From contig NW_020312775.1 in the NCBI RefSeq assembly GCF_003265705.1, forward strand, positions 1,720,270 to 1,784,269: a DNA stretch of 64,000 nucleotides. The letters are read 5' to 3'. The stretch comes from Callorhinus ursinus (Eukaryota > Chordata > Mammalia > Carnivora > Otariidae). Within the stretch, counting starts at the first letter, position 1. Each line of letters starts with the position of its first letter. This document shows positions 1 through 14,408 of this stretch, one piece after another. A program made the position numbers and the translations under genes. The notes under the pieces were generated by a model that was not told where the DNA came from, made no database searches, and worked only from the letters and a program-made list of their open reading frames with translations.

Positions 1-589
1 CAAAGAAGAGTTGGACAAGCTAAGGGCCAGAGGGTCAAACATTAACTGCCATGTGCTAAAGGTGTAAAGGACTTTTTCTTCCTAATAAGAGCAGCAGGAC
101 AAGCATAGGATACCTTCAAATGATCAAGCTTCCTCAAAGAATAAATTAATTGGTCTCACTTCCGAATTTGTCTAATTGCTTTTGAGGAAACACCCTGAAA
201 AATGGAACTTGCTTTCTCCTACTAGTATGATTCAGTGGACACCTGGAAAAAGAATAATTATGGGTATTTCTGAGGTAAAGAGCAAAATAATAAAACTGAG
301 CATTGTCCATGAAAGATGGATAATGAGAAGTAAACATAGAAGGTGGTGTTTGATCCCTTCAATTTTGGTATTCATTATTCATAGTTATTATTTATAAATT
401 CCAGCACAAATGTTAGGCCTGCACCCCAGTGACACATTTGCATTTTATTTTAAGCTGATTTCTACCTGATTTTGCAAACAAGGATTTAATGGTTTTACTT
501 GTCTTTCACTCTCCCTCTGTTGACTTCTATCCCTTTCACACTCTTTATCTCCATCATCTGTCTCATTCCTTTATCCAAGATTCATTCAT

Positions 590-625
590 TCCTTTCCTCC
601 CTCCCTCCCTTCCTCTCTCCCTTTA
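590..625. repeat. CT-rich low-complexity tract
   Basis: A short run of CCT and CCCT units on the + strand within the intron. It is a simple repeat with no visible function. Confidence 0.8.
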
Positions 626-3508
626 ATGTTTTAGGAAAAAAGATTTCTAACACGTAAAAGTGATATTTGAATAGATTCCCCCAGGCAATCAATTTACTTT
701 TAATTTGTCTGGAACTAAGCTTTTCTTTGTTGCAATGAGGAAGGATTGAAACTGCTGTAAAATTTATTAGCTTCCAGGAAGATATTTGAAATAAATTTTT
801 TTAATGATTGTGCTGTTTGCTGTACCCAGAAGCAGTGTCATAGCAATTACAGTATTCCAGATGGTTGCTGAAGTTACACTGAAACATCAAGATAATGCTT
901 GACTTTTCTAGGAGGCTTTTGTTGGTAACAAATAGTCCAACCTAGGTAGTTAATAGATATTAATCTTTCTGACACTCCTGTGTGCCTCCAGTGACTATTT
1001 CTAGTGACTCCTACCTAGCTGATGTCATGACATACACTCTCCTTTTGAATCATTACAAGGGGCGGTGATTGGTTTACGGAGCACTTTATTTTTCAAATGT
1101 GAAAGAAGTGATTGGAGAAGTACTAATGTTGCTTCTTAGCTTCCCCGCCCAGTAACAAGAACATTTTGGCAGTCAAGAATCTTCAAAGAATTTAGAAATT
1201 ACTGTTGCAACATTTTTTGACTCATGTACAGTATTGCCTGTTTTACAAAACTGAATGTCCTGGGACTTGACTGAAGGAAGTGTCAGTTCCTGTTAAGAGG
1301 AACACCCGCATTTTTTCCCCTCCAACTTTTAATTTTCATTAAAAAAGGGAAGATTTTTTTTCTCCTGGCTAACATACCCTGTCCCTCTTGCCTTCTGTAC
1401 CAGTCTTATTTGTGCTATCCTCAGGACATATTCCGTCTAATCTCCTGAAGCTCATGACCAACATAAAAGTGGCTTTTTTCTCAAGCTAATGATGTGTTAG
1501 CAATTTCTTTATTTTCCAGGAAAGAGTAAAACCAAGTTGGCAATGACTTTTAATTCAGCACCACTTGTAGGATCATCTGAAGGCTCTGTCTTGCCAGCAG
1601 CATAACTACCTGTAGAATGTGTGAAATGGTCTGACTGTTTTTAATCTACACAAAATCAAACAACTGGTTTGAACTCTTCACAGAAGTGACTAGGTGTTGT
1701 AGGTGTCCAACAGATATAGGCAAAGGGACTTAATTCTGTGGACATTTTAGAATGAAACCTTAAAAAATGGTTCCACTTTGCTCAGAGCTTCAGTATTTCA
1801 GTGTTCCTCCTTTGGGGCACTAATTCAATGGCCTGCTTTGACACCTCATATTTGACTTGTAGAGATGCCTTTTTGTATAGTTTCTCAGCACCCAGATGAA
1901 ATCCAGCACTTTGTCAGATAATTTTCTTTACCATAGAAGCCAAAATACAAAGATTCCAGTTTAGTCAATTTCTGCTTATCTCAGTCACTGTGAGCACCTC
2001 TTATTTCTTAGTCTCAATTTTCCAGGCAGCCTTCTGCTTCATTTCCTTGCTCCCCATGCATCAGCACAAATGATTTATACTTACATACATCTTGAAATCT
2101 CTTCTTTATGGGTTGAGTTGAATTGAGTTCTAGTACAAAAATGAAAACTCCAGGAATTATTGTGATTGCCCAAATTGCAACTTAGATTGTATGACTGTAC
2201 ATGCCACACCATCATCTATCATAAATATTCAATTCTCAAGCACTGCTACTTCAGTATGTTTTAACTTTGTCTCTTTGACCAGCTCAGCACTGAAGATTCC
2301 ATTGAAGATAATTCAATTGCTTTGAATTCTGAAAGGGGCATCTTTTTAATCTATTTTCATGTTGCACTGGGAAGTAAGTGAATTTCAGGTGCATGGACTG
2401 TGAATGAGGAGAGAGGCTTATGTGCCATTTGGCATCACGAGGCCAAGTGTTGGGTGGCACTTGCTAACTGACGCTGATCTGTCTAATGGTCTAGGACAAG
2501 ATTGGGGTCCATCAGTTTTTTTCAGCCATCCCCTCCACCCCAAGCTAAAACTCAACTTCACAGATTCCTGCTGTTTAACTAGTTAGCCATCCTGAAAATG
2601 CCAAACTCTGCTAATCAGGGCTGCCTTTTTTCTTTGCCTATCTGCTGTTTATTGGCAACATCTCTTTGTCAGTCTCAGGAACTTTGTTCCTACACCCTAT
2701 CCCCCACCATGCCCTTCCTAGGTATCTCTACCTCTAGACATTTGTAACCTTTCTTCCCCCACAAAAACTCCTATCCTGGGTCCCCTTAACCCATGGTTTT
2801 GCTATATGACCAAAGAAAATCCGATGATCTCAATTTGGTAGTGGATTCTCTTATTTTAACAGGGACCTTTAATGCTTATACCCAGCTGAATGACAAATGT
2901 GGGAATTTCTCTCTCTGTTACAAGGGCTGGTTTTTGGATAGCTCTTCTTTGGCATCCATCAGATAATACCATGTAGGTGTTTTGAATATCAGTCACAGTT
3001 CTGGCATCTTACCCCTGTCAGACCATAGTGCTGTGGGAAGGGCTGCTAACAAGTCGGATGCTAGGGAACAGGAGGAAAAGGAAGCATTAGGGAGGAACCG
3101 AAATGGCAGAAAATTCTGAAAGAAAGAGAAGGGAGTGAGAAAGAGACAAGTCATTGTTTGTAGTGTAATTTGTGATTTACTTCTTATTACACTGGAGTGG
3201 CTGCAGGATAGCTTAGTGGCATTGGTTCATGAATCTCTAGGAATATCTCAGCCTTCACTGAGGTGCCCTTGAATATTTTATAGATGGTACTCTAACTTTT
3301 CTTGCCAAACCTTTGGGTCCTTTAGGAAGTGAGTGTAAACTCCTTTCAGAATTAAAACCTGGGAGGGTTCTGGGAAGTTGTAATTTTGCGAAGTCCTAAG
3401 CCTTTATTGAATTTTTGCTAGTTGCTCTAAACACCCAAAAGAAGCCCAGTCCTTAAGATGTCAATTGGATCAAAACCAAGACAGAATGTTTAAAGCCTGG
3501 ATAGTGTT

Positions 3509-3605
3509 TCCAGCTCCCCTCTCTCCCTCCCTCCTTCCTTCCTTCATTCCTCCTTCCTCCTCTTCCTTCATTCCTTCGTCCCTTTCCTCCCACTCCTTCC
3601 TCTCT
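3509..3605. repeat. Polypyrimidine (CTTCC-type) tract
   Basis: About 95 bases that are almost all C and T on the + strand, built of imperfect CCTT and CTTCC units. It is intronic and is the longest such tract in the first 10 kb. Such tracts can form triplex DNA, but nothing here shows that this one does. Confidence 0.85.
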
Positions 3606-4304
3606 TTTTCACTGAACCCATTGCTACTCTGCTTGTCCTGTTAAGTTACAGATGTTCTTTCTCTTGATGTTGCAGGCCTTAAAATGCTTTTAAGAACTCT
3701 TTCCAGGATAATTATTTCCTTTGGTAATTCCCTGGCATATTTGGAGCATTAATTTTGCCATCCATATTTTAATTAGTTTTGCCAGAAAGAGTGAGCATCT
3801 GCAGTTGGGCTAAAAGGCTCACTATAGGTCCCATTTTTGGCTTATATTTTATAGGAATTAGCAGCAGTTGTGTTTGATACCAAGAAGCAATGCTTGATAT
3901 TTGAATAGCACATTCATTTCATAAAATAGATGCTTCTGCTTATCGTGTTGTTAACTTATTAGAGTACAGGCCCTGTTAAGTAGTGTTAGAATTGAAAACT
4001 CCAAGGCACATGACAAATATATTTCCAACTGGACATCAAACCATGATACATTTTTTTTAAGACCTGCAACTAGTGTTTAGGAAACCACTGAGAGGCTAAG
4101 ATGACACTTGACTTTAATGTTTCTTAAGTGCTACATTTACTTTATTGTTTCTGACACAGGTACCTAGTGTTTCATGGTGTTTCTACTAAATAGAATAGTA
4201 ATTTCCACTTTTAGGAGTTGTATCAGTAGCACAATATCTGGTGTGTTGACCAAGGTTCTTTGTTTTATTGCTGTCACTCATATACCTTTTTTTTATCCAA
4301 TTAA

Positions 4305-4530
4305 ATTAAACTGTTACTGAGTACCTGCTCTATGCTGGACACGTTGCTAGCTTCTGTGGGTATGGGAGGGAACAAAATAGATATAATCTTTGCTCATTTT
4401 GAGTTTATAAGCTAACATTGAATATAGATATTAGACAACTATAATGAGTGCTATAAAAGGGGGTGGTGGTCTATCTAAGGGATCAGGGAAGGATTCCCTG
4501 GGAAAGTTAAATTTAAGTTGAGACTTCAGG
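4305..4530 (-). repeat. L2 LINE fragment
   Basis: On the + strand it reads as the reverse complement of the L2 3' region: an 'acctgctctatgctggacac'-like stretch, then 'gggaacaaaatagat', then a 'gggaaggattccctgggaaag'-like stretch. The copy is old and diverged. The call rests on recognising the family pattern. Confidence 0.6.
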
Positions 4531-4534
4531 GATA

Positions 4535-4960
4535 ATGTATCAATTATAAATAGTGTTCGATGGCTGGTAATAAAGACCCTCCTCTCCCACTAAAGAAAAT
4601 GAATCAGTGGCCTAACCAAGAGGGAGACTTATTTTTCCTCTTATATGAAAGAAGTTCAGGTCTAGTGAGGTGGGTCTACAATATCTTTGATATCCCAGAG
4701 CTCTTCTATCTTTCTGTTCTGCTACCCATAGGCATGTGGCTTCCATCCTCAGAGTTGCTTCATGGTGGTAAGATAGATACTGTAGATCCAGCCATTATGT
4801 CTCCATTCCAGACAGGACAAAGCAGGAAGGAATAAGGACAAAAGTGTCTCCCAGCTACATCACCTCCCTCCTCCTTTTAAGGAGTTTTCTTGACATCCTG
4901 CCTTCATAACATTGGTCCATCTTCGTTACATGGCCATGCCTATCAACAAGGGAGGCCAGG
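4535..4960. repeat. Possible ancient mammal-wide repeat, family not assigned
   Basis: Segments such as 'ggcatgtggcttccatcctc' and 'tacatggccatgcctatcaa' resemble a common old mammalian interspersed repeat that I cannot name with certainty. An open frame at 4560-4835 lies wholly inside it and shows no protein family. A repeat-library search would settle the name. Confidence 0.35.
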
Positions 4961-6792
4961 AAATGCAGGTTTTTGGCTGGCACCTTGCCAGTCCTAACAA
5001 AAGATTGGTTCTATTCCTAAATATTAAATATAGGTATGGATATTTGGGTTCAGTTCATTGTGTGTGCTTCAGATGAGTAAGAGGTAGGTAGGTCAAGAGG
5101 GGATGTTTCCTAGCAGTTATGTTTTCTTGATTAGGTGCACATGACAAATTTTAATAGCACTTAACCTGTTCATAATTGGTGCTACCATCCCTTCCATTAT
5201 AGCTTACAAAAACTGGTCCTGCTTTTGTTGTAGATTATTTTGTTCAGGAGATTGATGTAGATTAAACTAGGTGGATGCATATGAGTACAATCCAGGAAGC
5301 TTTCCTGATTTACACATCACTTGCTTGTAGGTTATGTTACTGCTGCTATGTAGAAGTAACTACTTGAGCTCTTAGGAACTGGAACTCACTTTAACTTTCC
5401 CTTTCTGCCTCATTGACTGCAGATCACTTCTGAGGAGGTAACACATTACTTTTGTTAACTGTTACCTTGAACTTTTTTACCGTTAGAGTTTTGTCTCTGA
5501 CCATTGGGCTCTTTGAGTTAAATACATCCAAACTCTGAATCACAATAAAGATCTGCGGCATTGTTGAACACATCCATTGTGGCTGGACATCTATACAAAC
5601 CCAACAGAGCCTCTCAGCTCTTCTATTCCACCAGGACTTTGAAAGTTTTAGCTAAGCCTGAGATGGTGTTTCCATCATTTTCTTTTCTTACTTTGGTTGG
5701 GACCATATGTAGGCTCTTTCTGGTGTGGAAGCACATTGTTTGCCTACATCTGAAGAGACAGTGGTTTTATGAGGAGGGTAGCAATTGCTGCAAAAAGTTT
5801 GGCTAATATTTGCCCAAAATAACATATTCTCTTCTTTTTCTATTTGAATTACTTCCTTATCCATCATGTCTTAATTCATTGCTGTCTCTTCTTAGGCCTT
5901 TTATTTAAGATATAATTTTTTTTTTTTTTGCCAGAAGTTTTAGGTTTCTCTCACCGGGGTCCCTAAGGACAGATTGTGCCCAAACAAATACATATAACCA
6001 CCTAGATTGAGGAAGCTTTATTTTTTCTCTGTATTTTGCATTTTTTGTCTAAACCTGATCTAAGGAGTGGCTTTGAGATTTGTGTGTCCCTCTTCCAAAC
6101 TTATGCATTTTATTTATTTTTGCAAATCTTAGGAACAAGTTCAGAATTAGGGAAGACCAATTTGCAAATTCATCATTCACCCCTAATTATGTGTACATTT
6201 GAATTAAAGACACCTGCTTTCATTTATCTGTACTTGGCAATGTGTTTGAATTTCCACAACTATGTGTGGGTTTTAGAGGTTTACATTTTGCTTTACGTAG
6301 GTTCAGGTCAAGAGGTAACAAGGTATAGAGTCATAAATAGGCACATAAGAGGAATCTTAGTAGGGAATTAGTGAATTGTTAGCTGACCTCTGTTTCAGCT
6401 GGAGCCAGTATCTTGATAGTTAATTTTTTTTGACAGCTAATTTTTATGATACAAAATGGTTCCTCTCTACTCTCATATCTCCATCCCTAGCTGCACATAA
6501 TCTCTACCAGTCCTATGCAATTCTAGAAGTAGTTTCTTTGCTTTTTCACATCTGGTCTGTCTTCATTGCTATTCTTAAGGGGATTTGTATTGTGACTTTC
6601 TCACTTTTAATATGCAATTTCCTTACTAAACTGAAGTTTTGGTTTTTGAAAAAGTAATTTATCTGCAGTACATTTATGATTGTAGTTTACCTTTGGCTGG
6701 GAAGACATTCTTCCTGCCTATCTATATTCAGCATGTTTTCTTTCATATTTAATATGGCTATAAACGCTAAAGCTAGGTTAGATTTTTGTTTT

Positions 6793-6872
6793 AAATTCAA
6801 TTAGCCAACATATAGTACATCATTAGTTTCAGATGTAGTATTCAATTATTTATCAGTTGCATATTCATCACA
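6793..6872 (-). mobile_element. LINE-1 3' end fragment, antisense
   Basis: The stretch with 'gccaacatatagtacatcat' followed by 'tagtttcagatgtag' matches the reverse complement of a carnivore LINE-1 3' end, as also seen at 60.9 kb. It is a short, diverged, dead fragment in the intron. Confidence 0.65.
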
Positions 6873-7090
6873 TTGAATTGACACAAATGTCATCGAGTGT
6901 TGTTTGATACTAAAAATGATAAGCAGCAAGTCACTGCCCTTAGTAAGGATTTAAGGAAATAAAGATATCAGTTCTAAGCCATGGGTGAAACATTGTGAAT
7001 AAATGAGTCTTTTAGATTCAAGTCTTTGCTTGCATTGAGGTAAGAGCAGTGAACATATAAGTTCACATAATTAATCCAAAAAATTACCTA

Positions 7091-7370
7091 TTTTTTTAAT
7101 TTTTTTATTGTTATGTTAATCACCATATATTACATCATTAGTTTTTGATGTAGTGTTCCACGATTCATTGTTTGTTCATAACACCCAGTGCTCCATGCAG
7201 AATGTGCCCTCCTCAATACCCATCACCAGGCCAACCCATCCCCCCACCCTCCTCCCCTCCAGAACCCTCAGTTTGTTTCTCAGAGTCCGTCATCTCTCAT
7301 GGTTCGTCTCCCCCTCGGACTTACTCCCCTTCATTCTTCCTCTCCTGCTATCTTCTTCTTTTTCTTTTTT
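7091..7370 (-). mobile_element. 5'-truncated LINE-1 3' end, antisense
   Basis: It starts with a T-rich run (the A-tail on the other strand), then the standard 3' end seen again at 29.7 kb: 'gttaatcaccatatattaca', 'gtgttccacgattcattg', 'acacccagtgctccatgc'. About 280 bases are retained, with no coding part. Overlapping open frames at 7153-7531 on both strands are artefacts of this repeat. I could not define target-site duplications. Confidence 0.85.
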
Positions 7371-10284
7371 CTTAAAATATGTTGCGTTATTTGTTTCAGA
7401 AGTACAGAAGTAGGCTTAGCGAGATTGGTGGATAGGCTTATGATCACATTCCTGGGGAAGCTGAGTGGTTTACCTTTTCCTCTTCCCGGAGGGTGATTTA
7501 TCCACTTAGGCAGTGGGTAAGTTGAAAGCAAGTACTGTCTTTGAAGAGAAGCTTCTGAGAAGATTGAGTTCCCTGCTCTGGTCTTCCTAGATTCATAAGA
7601 TCTTACAGGTGTCTATCTCTGGGGTCTCTGCTCTCCTTCTGTGTGTGGTGGGGATCCAGGTCTTCCCATGCTGTTCATTTGAAGCAGTCTAGTATGGGCA
7701 GGAGCACTGTACTTGCATTCAGTATAACACATGGATGGCATTCTCCTACTGAATAGTGGAAGTCAGCTACTTGATACTAAAAACTTAAAAGAAGTGAGAG
7801 CTGTATGTTGAGCTCATTGGGATGATTCTGCTAGATTACAATTCACCACTGTTCTACTTCAGGTGTGTGAACAAGTGGCCTATAATATCAGTCTGAAGGT
7901 CAGCTGGGGTTTCCTCTTAATAGCTGATCATATGTCCATGGTTTCAGGGTTCAAAGACTAAGTCCTTCATGTCTTTGTGCTATAAATTAGTAACAAAAAG
8001 GACAGGGATTTCATAACCTTCTGAACTTTTTTTTCTTTTTGCTGACTTCCAGGGGACTCTTACTCAGATTTGTAGAAATAGAAGTTAATTATTAAACTAT
8101 TCCCCAACTTGCACCTCCTTAATCTTCACCTCAAAACAAATACACTAATTCTTTAGAGCTATTACTTGGAAAGTTATGATATGGGCTTCAGAGGAGATGG
8201 AGAAGAAAAAAAACATCTTTTTGGGAAACTCTGAACATGTGAATTCTGTCCTGCTGGAGGGATCTTGGGGGCTTCCTGGGAAAACACTGGATTTAGATGA
8301 AACTGTGGGTGGATCATCTGTACATTCTTCCACTGATGTTTGAGCCTATACAAAGTAAATGTTTCCTGAGTATGTTCCAGCATGTTTTCCTTACTTTCAT
8401 ACTTTCTGTCTCCCAGAAACATATACATTTTGAATGATGATAGGCTATCAGATGGCAGCACTGAGAGTTTGCAGGGAAGAGGCAGAGAAAAGGCTTTGAC
8501 AACTCTGTATTTTGTAGAGGTGGTCCTGCAACCCTCATGTGGAACTATGCTGGAGTTTGCAGAAGCGTTGCCCTATCTATGTGAAAGGCACTTATTGGTG
8601 ATAATGCTCATTTGTTATTTGGCTTCATAGCTGCAAAATTCTGAGTGTTTTATTCTCCACCACTGAAAGGGAGCATAAAATGGCCATCTTAAAGATAAAT
8701 TGGCAAATTGTGTCCCAGTACACTGAAAGGGTCTTAACTTTGATTGGTTTTTCAGTAGTTTAAACTAGGTGAAAGGCCATTCCCAGAATTGGGTTGAAAT
8801 CTGGACTCAGCCTGGATTAGGCCTTGACATTTAGCTGCTTCCAATGCTTTTTCTCCAAATGATGAGGTATACATCCAGTTCAACCATTATTTCTTGAGCC
8901 TCCCCTTATATGTGCTCCTTTACGAAAATAACCTTTGATAAACGAGGCAGAACATTGCCCCTCTGTTATGCCATTTACTATTTAAAAACAAGAAGCAAAC
9001 AAAGAAATACAAGTGTATAAGGAAGGTGTGTTATATATAGACTATATCAGGCAAGACCCTGAATTTCAAACTTCTTTCCCCAGCAAAAAAGCAATCACAG
9101 AATATATTTTCAACTTTTTTTGGCATGCTTTTTTTTCTGTCTTTGCAGTCTCTTCTTGTCTCCCCACCTCCTCTGATCCTGCCTCAAGGTTTTCTGTAAA
9201 TGTTAAACTGCTCGTATTTTGATGCACTATATAATGTGATGAAAATTTTGATTAGGCCATCCTCATACATGAATGTAATGTAAATAAAAATGGATCTGGG
9301 AAAATAGGACTATAAACCAGACATTGAGATGAACAATTTTCCAATGGACAAGCAGAAGTTAACCCTGGGTCCATGCTTTGATGAAACCCATGTAGAAAGC
9401 CTCTCTGAGAGTCAAATTAAAGCCTTAACTCTAAGTGAACTGATTTGAGAAGAGAAAAAATATGCCTCACCAATAATTACAAATTCTAACTGCTGAGATC
9501 TTCTATGATAGGGTTAATGTAATCCATGAAAGATTTCTTTAAGAAATGTGACCCTAATAAAACTGCAGATAAGGAAAATAAGGAGGGATGGCTAGTTGAG
9601 TATAATTAAATGATGCACAGCCTATGAGTGATGTGTGCATAGGGTCAACTGAAGCTTATGGGTCAGATGGAAGGAAAAGATCTCAGTATATTCCTTCTAA
9701 TGGGAAATCAAGTCATATAAATAACTTAGAAGATTGGCTGGTGGAACTGATGGTCAAAAAGAAGTGAAGTGATTGGGTTTTCAAAGAGAGCATGATACCA
9801 ATCTAAAATTAAGCATGGAGTATCATTGACAAGTAGGGTGGAAACATGGCTGGCGGTGTTGTTGCTCAAAAATATGGCCAAGACTTCTCAGATATACCGA
9901 CTGTTGGATTCCCTGCTCTGCCTTCACTCCCTCTTCTGCTGGAACCAGTTTCAAATGCAGTTGATTTTTAGCAGGAGTTGTTGATAAAAACGCTGACTCT
10001 CAGCGCCTTGACACTCAGGATAAATTTTTTTAAAAATACATTTTTTCATCATAACGTGTTTCCCTTTAGGTTTTTAGTTTTGTCAGCAGTGGGAACAACA
10101 AAAATCATAATAAAAAAGGAGGAGTATACAGGGGGAGATCTACAGCCTTTTAAAAATCCAATTCTTTACACTTGTCCCAAAAGGCAATAAAGGACTATCT
10201 AAAAGTGCCATTTCCCAAAAGGGCCTGTGGGTACCTAAGAAACCAGAACACTGGGGAGTAACAATGATTCCTGGGAAAAGCTGA

Positions 10285-10904
<620 letters not shown>

Positions 10905-11556
10905 AGCAGTCTCGGGGAAGAAGAGAGAGAAACCATGCTGGTTTTCGAGGAAGCAGGAGCTGATTTTTTTAATTACTCACCAATGGTTGGTTCTTGAGTG
11001 GCTGTTATTTCAGAGCTTTCCCTAAATGTGTTGTTTATAAGTGACTATCATTCTGTGACAATCCCTCTCGTTTCAACAGGCAGCAGGGGTGTTCAGGTGG
11101 AGCAAATTAGCTTTGGCTTGAGTTGTTCATGGGGCCTTGATGTTGGGGAAACAGACAAATTCAGTTGTGAAAAGTATTATGTATTAAGTGTTTGAATTTA
11201 TATATTTTTCTATGTCAAAATTATAAATTACCATTGTTTGTGGAGGATTACATTTAAAAAAACAAAAAAAAAGGAGAAAGCTCTGGACACCTTTAATAAG
11301 CTCGCCACTGTTTTGTAGTGTAGACAAGTTAATGGCCATTTATTGTGTACTATTCATTGATTCAGTGATGTGAAATTGAGCCCCCAAAAGGTTGTTTCTG
11401 AAGCTTAAGTACTTTCCAATGCCGCTACTTTGCTGTGGACACCCCTGCTTTAAGAACCCTTTTGCTAGCTGTGCTACCGTTGTATTTGATATTGCAAATT
11501 GCTATGTGTGTGGTGACGGCAAAAGGCTTTTTTAGAAGTTGGTGTTTTTTTTTCTT

Positions 11557-11562
11557 AATAAA
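11557..11562 (+). other. PCDH19: Proximal polyadenylation signal AATAAA
   Basis: A canonical AATAAA about 650 bases after the stop codon, preceded by a T-rich stretch. It would give a short 3' UTR isoform. Its use is inferred. Confidence 0.5.
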
Positions 11563-14104
11563 ACTATAGACAAAACAAAGTGCAAAAAACCGAGATGGCA
11601 AGTGAATGAGCAACACCACACATATAGATTGAATACTTGGAGGATACTCACTCATGGAGGATACCCATGTAGTGATTACTCACCACCTTGCAGAGTATTT
11701 CTCCTGCCTTTCAGTCTTCTGCCCAGATCAGTGATAGATCATCACAGAACGTCATTTTTGGATATTCTGCTATCTAATTTACAGTTGTCAGAACTACTGT
11801 GCTGAAAGTTTTATGGCATCAATTTTTAAAAATTTTCAGGCCCTGAATGGGAAAGTTGCTCCTGAAGTTATCAGTTTCCAGGCTTAGAAATTCCCTGTCT
11901 GTAATTGTCTAAAATTCAAAAAGACTGAATCTATTTTGAGATCTAAATTGGCATCTTTTCTGACACACACTTCCTGATTCAGTGTTTCCCAATCACGATT
12001 AGAATTAGACTGGAAAGCATGTTGGGGGCTGGAATTGAGAACTCCATGTTGTTCTGTATTGTAGGATTATAAATAGGAATAGAGTAAGCAGTACAAAGTG
12101 TACATTTAGGAAAAGACAGGTAACCAGTAACAGCATCACTAATCCAATTACTGTGCCTTCTAAATGGAGACACTTGGACACTTGAACTCGTCTTTTTATG
12201 ACTAATACTTTTTTAAATTAAAAATGTGAACAGGAAACTATTAAAATAAAAATCCTTTAGATTTAGCTAACTCTTTGCTGTAGGCTAGGAATACACCTTT
12301 TATTATTAACAAGTTTGTTATGCACATTCTTTTTGTTTGTTTGTTTCTCCAACTCCATTTAGTGTCTATTAATATTTAGTAGCCAACATAGTATTCTCGC
12401 ACCTTTAAAACTAAACAGATATGTCACCTTTGCTCTGCCTTGGTCTTTAAAAAGTTGTTTCTAGAGAAACAAGTTTTGTGGTTCTGTTCTCATTTGTTTC
12501 AGTTTTTGAAATTCAAGAGTACCCAGAAAAATGGCTTAGGGGTTAGAGCACTAAATGCAAAAGAGGATTTATTTTCTTAAGTTTAGATAAGCAAGCTCTT
12601 TTAAATGTTTTAGTTATTTTTGTCTGAGTTCCTGGCTTTATACATTACTAGGAATATTTTCCTTTATGGGAGGGAGGGTTTTGAGGGAGGGTGGTAGGTA
12701 AGGCAGTAGGGATGGGGTTCGGTAGGGGAGAATATTTCTGAAAAAGAACCTATAATGAAGCTATAAATTCATCCTTATTTCTTATTCAGTGCTGAATACT
12801 ACCTCATACAAAATATTGGTGTGGCTGCAAATTTCCCTCTGAAACTGATATAATTAGAGATCAATTACCATAACATCTTCATTTTGGCTCATTTCATTAT
12901 CTCTCACACTTTTTCCCCCCCTCTGATTCATTTCATTTTAGCAGATTTTGAATTAGGTACTTACTTGTGTTTTCAAGTGACTATTTGATTAACATATTAA
13001 AAATTATGTTTTTCTTTAAGTTATGATGGCTGCCTGTAGAATTTCGACTGTTCTTCGCCTGATCCATCCTGATATTATTTTATTAGCTACCACATCAAGG
13101 TCACTTTCGAGTCAGATTTGACAGTTTTTGTACAGGTGTATTTCCTACTATGCTCAGTGGGAATGAGGGAGCTGAGAGGATTGTGGCAAGTGGGAATATT
13201 AAATATTATATGGCTGTTGAGCCAGAGAGGGCAGTGGCTGCCATGTCTCTTACCAGCCAGGTTTAAAATGGTTAGACAGCAGTGGCATCAGTTTTGCTTC
13301 CCCCCCCCCATTTTTTTCAGAATTCAGTTTCAAGCTACAGTCCAATCCCTTTTCCTTATCAAAATACTTTTTCTCAGTGGGAAGTCAGAGAATTTTTGGC
13401 TCCCAAACCCTTTTGAGCATGCTCAGAGAATTCCCCTCCTTAAGAAAGTATCTTTTTTTTTTCTTCTACAACTGTCTGATGTATACATACTCCCAGAAGC
13501 ACAAGTGCATCCTAGGAGGGCTTTGTAAGCTAGTTTTATAGATAGGCTATGCCTGTGAGCAAGAATTTTGTGCAAGGATTCTAGATTTCCCTTTGGCTCA
13601 TGTTTTTCCCTTCTTCCTTTCAATATGTCTGAGGCAAAGCCACATAAGGCCAGAGGGCCAAATATTCTTCCTTTTTCCTCTCTAAACATGTTACACTTTT
13701 AAAACATAAGGGAGCAGTTTCAGTTCCTAAATTCTAGGGAGTTCTATGCCATCTATCCTGATGTCCCTTTTGGGAAGGAGTTGGTGTTGAGGCATGACTT
13801 GCTTTTCTTAGAGCTGCGCTGGGCACATCCCTGGGCAGGTAAACTTCTTCATGCAATATAAAGGCTTTCGTCTGCATTGATTGTTTTCCCCCAAATATGG
13901 GAATATACTCTATAGAAGGAATAGGAAGAAGAGAGCCACACTATGTGCAGTCTCTTTTTTCTTTTCTCTATGCCGACTGATCTTTGAACCTGTTCAGAAT
14001 GAAACTTCCCATCTCTTTGATCCTCTTAAAGCCAGTAGAGTAAATTATGATCCACCTTATTGCCCAAATAGGTGGGCCAAGGGATGGTGCAGTTCCTGAA
14101 GGGC

Positions 14105-14228
14105 AATTGTTCTCAAAGTGTACTCTTTGAACCAGCAGCAACCGCATCACTTGGGAACCTCTCAGAAATGGTAATGCTCTGTTCTTACCCGGACCAACTG
14201 AAGCAGAAACTCTGGCAGTGAGGCCTAG
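14105..14228 (+). mobile_element. MER5-like DNA transposon remnant (first of inverted pair)
   Basis: 'ttctcaaagtgt', then 'aaccagcagcaaccgcatca', then 'gaagcagaaactctgg' follow the MER5A consensus order in the forward sense. MER5 elements are old non-autonomous hAT-type transposons. It lies in the PCDH19 3' UTR, about 10 bases before a second copy in the opposite orientation. Confidence 0.7.
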
Positions 14229-14235
14229 TAAATCA

Positions 14236-14408
14236 TATGGATCAGATGCCCACTAAATGTTGAGGGCTCGTTAAAGCACAGGTTGATGGACCCCACACTT
14301 AGAGTTTCAGCAGGTCTGGGGTAGGTCCTGAGTCTTTGCCTAGTTAAAAATTCCGAGGTGATGCTGATGCTGCTGGTCCAGGGACCACACTTTGAGTATC
14401 ACCACTCC
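14236..14408 (-). mobile_element. MER5A-like DNA transposon remnant (second of inverted pair)
   Basis: 'gagggctcgttaaagcacag', 'agcaggtctggggtaggtcc' and 'gatgctgctggtccaggga' followed by 'ccacactttgag' are the reverse complement of the MER5A consensus. It is nearly full length. Its right end can pair with the left end of the first copy. Confidence 0.8.

Noticed and set aside
2404..2586. 60-codon open frame in the intron
   Set aside because: Short, with no family match and no splice context; judged chance.
6036..6371. 111-codon open frame upstream of PCDH19 exon, considered as a missing exon
   Set aside because: It shows no protocadherin resemblance and no convincing splice sites around it.
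13118..13528. 136-codon open frame
   Set aside because: It is within the presumed PCDH19 3' UTR and has no domain; Phe runs come from T-rich stretches.
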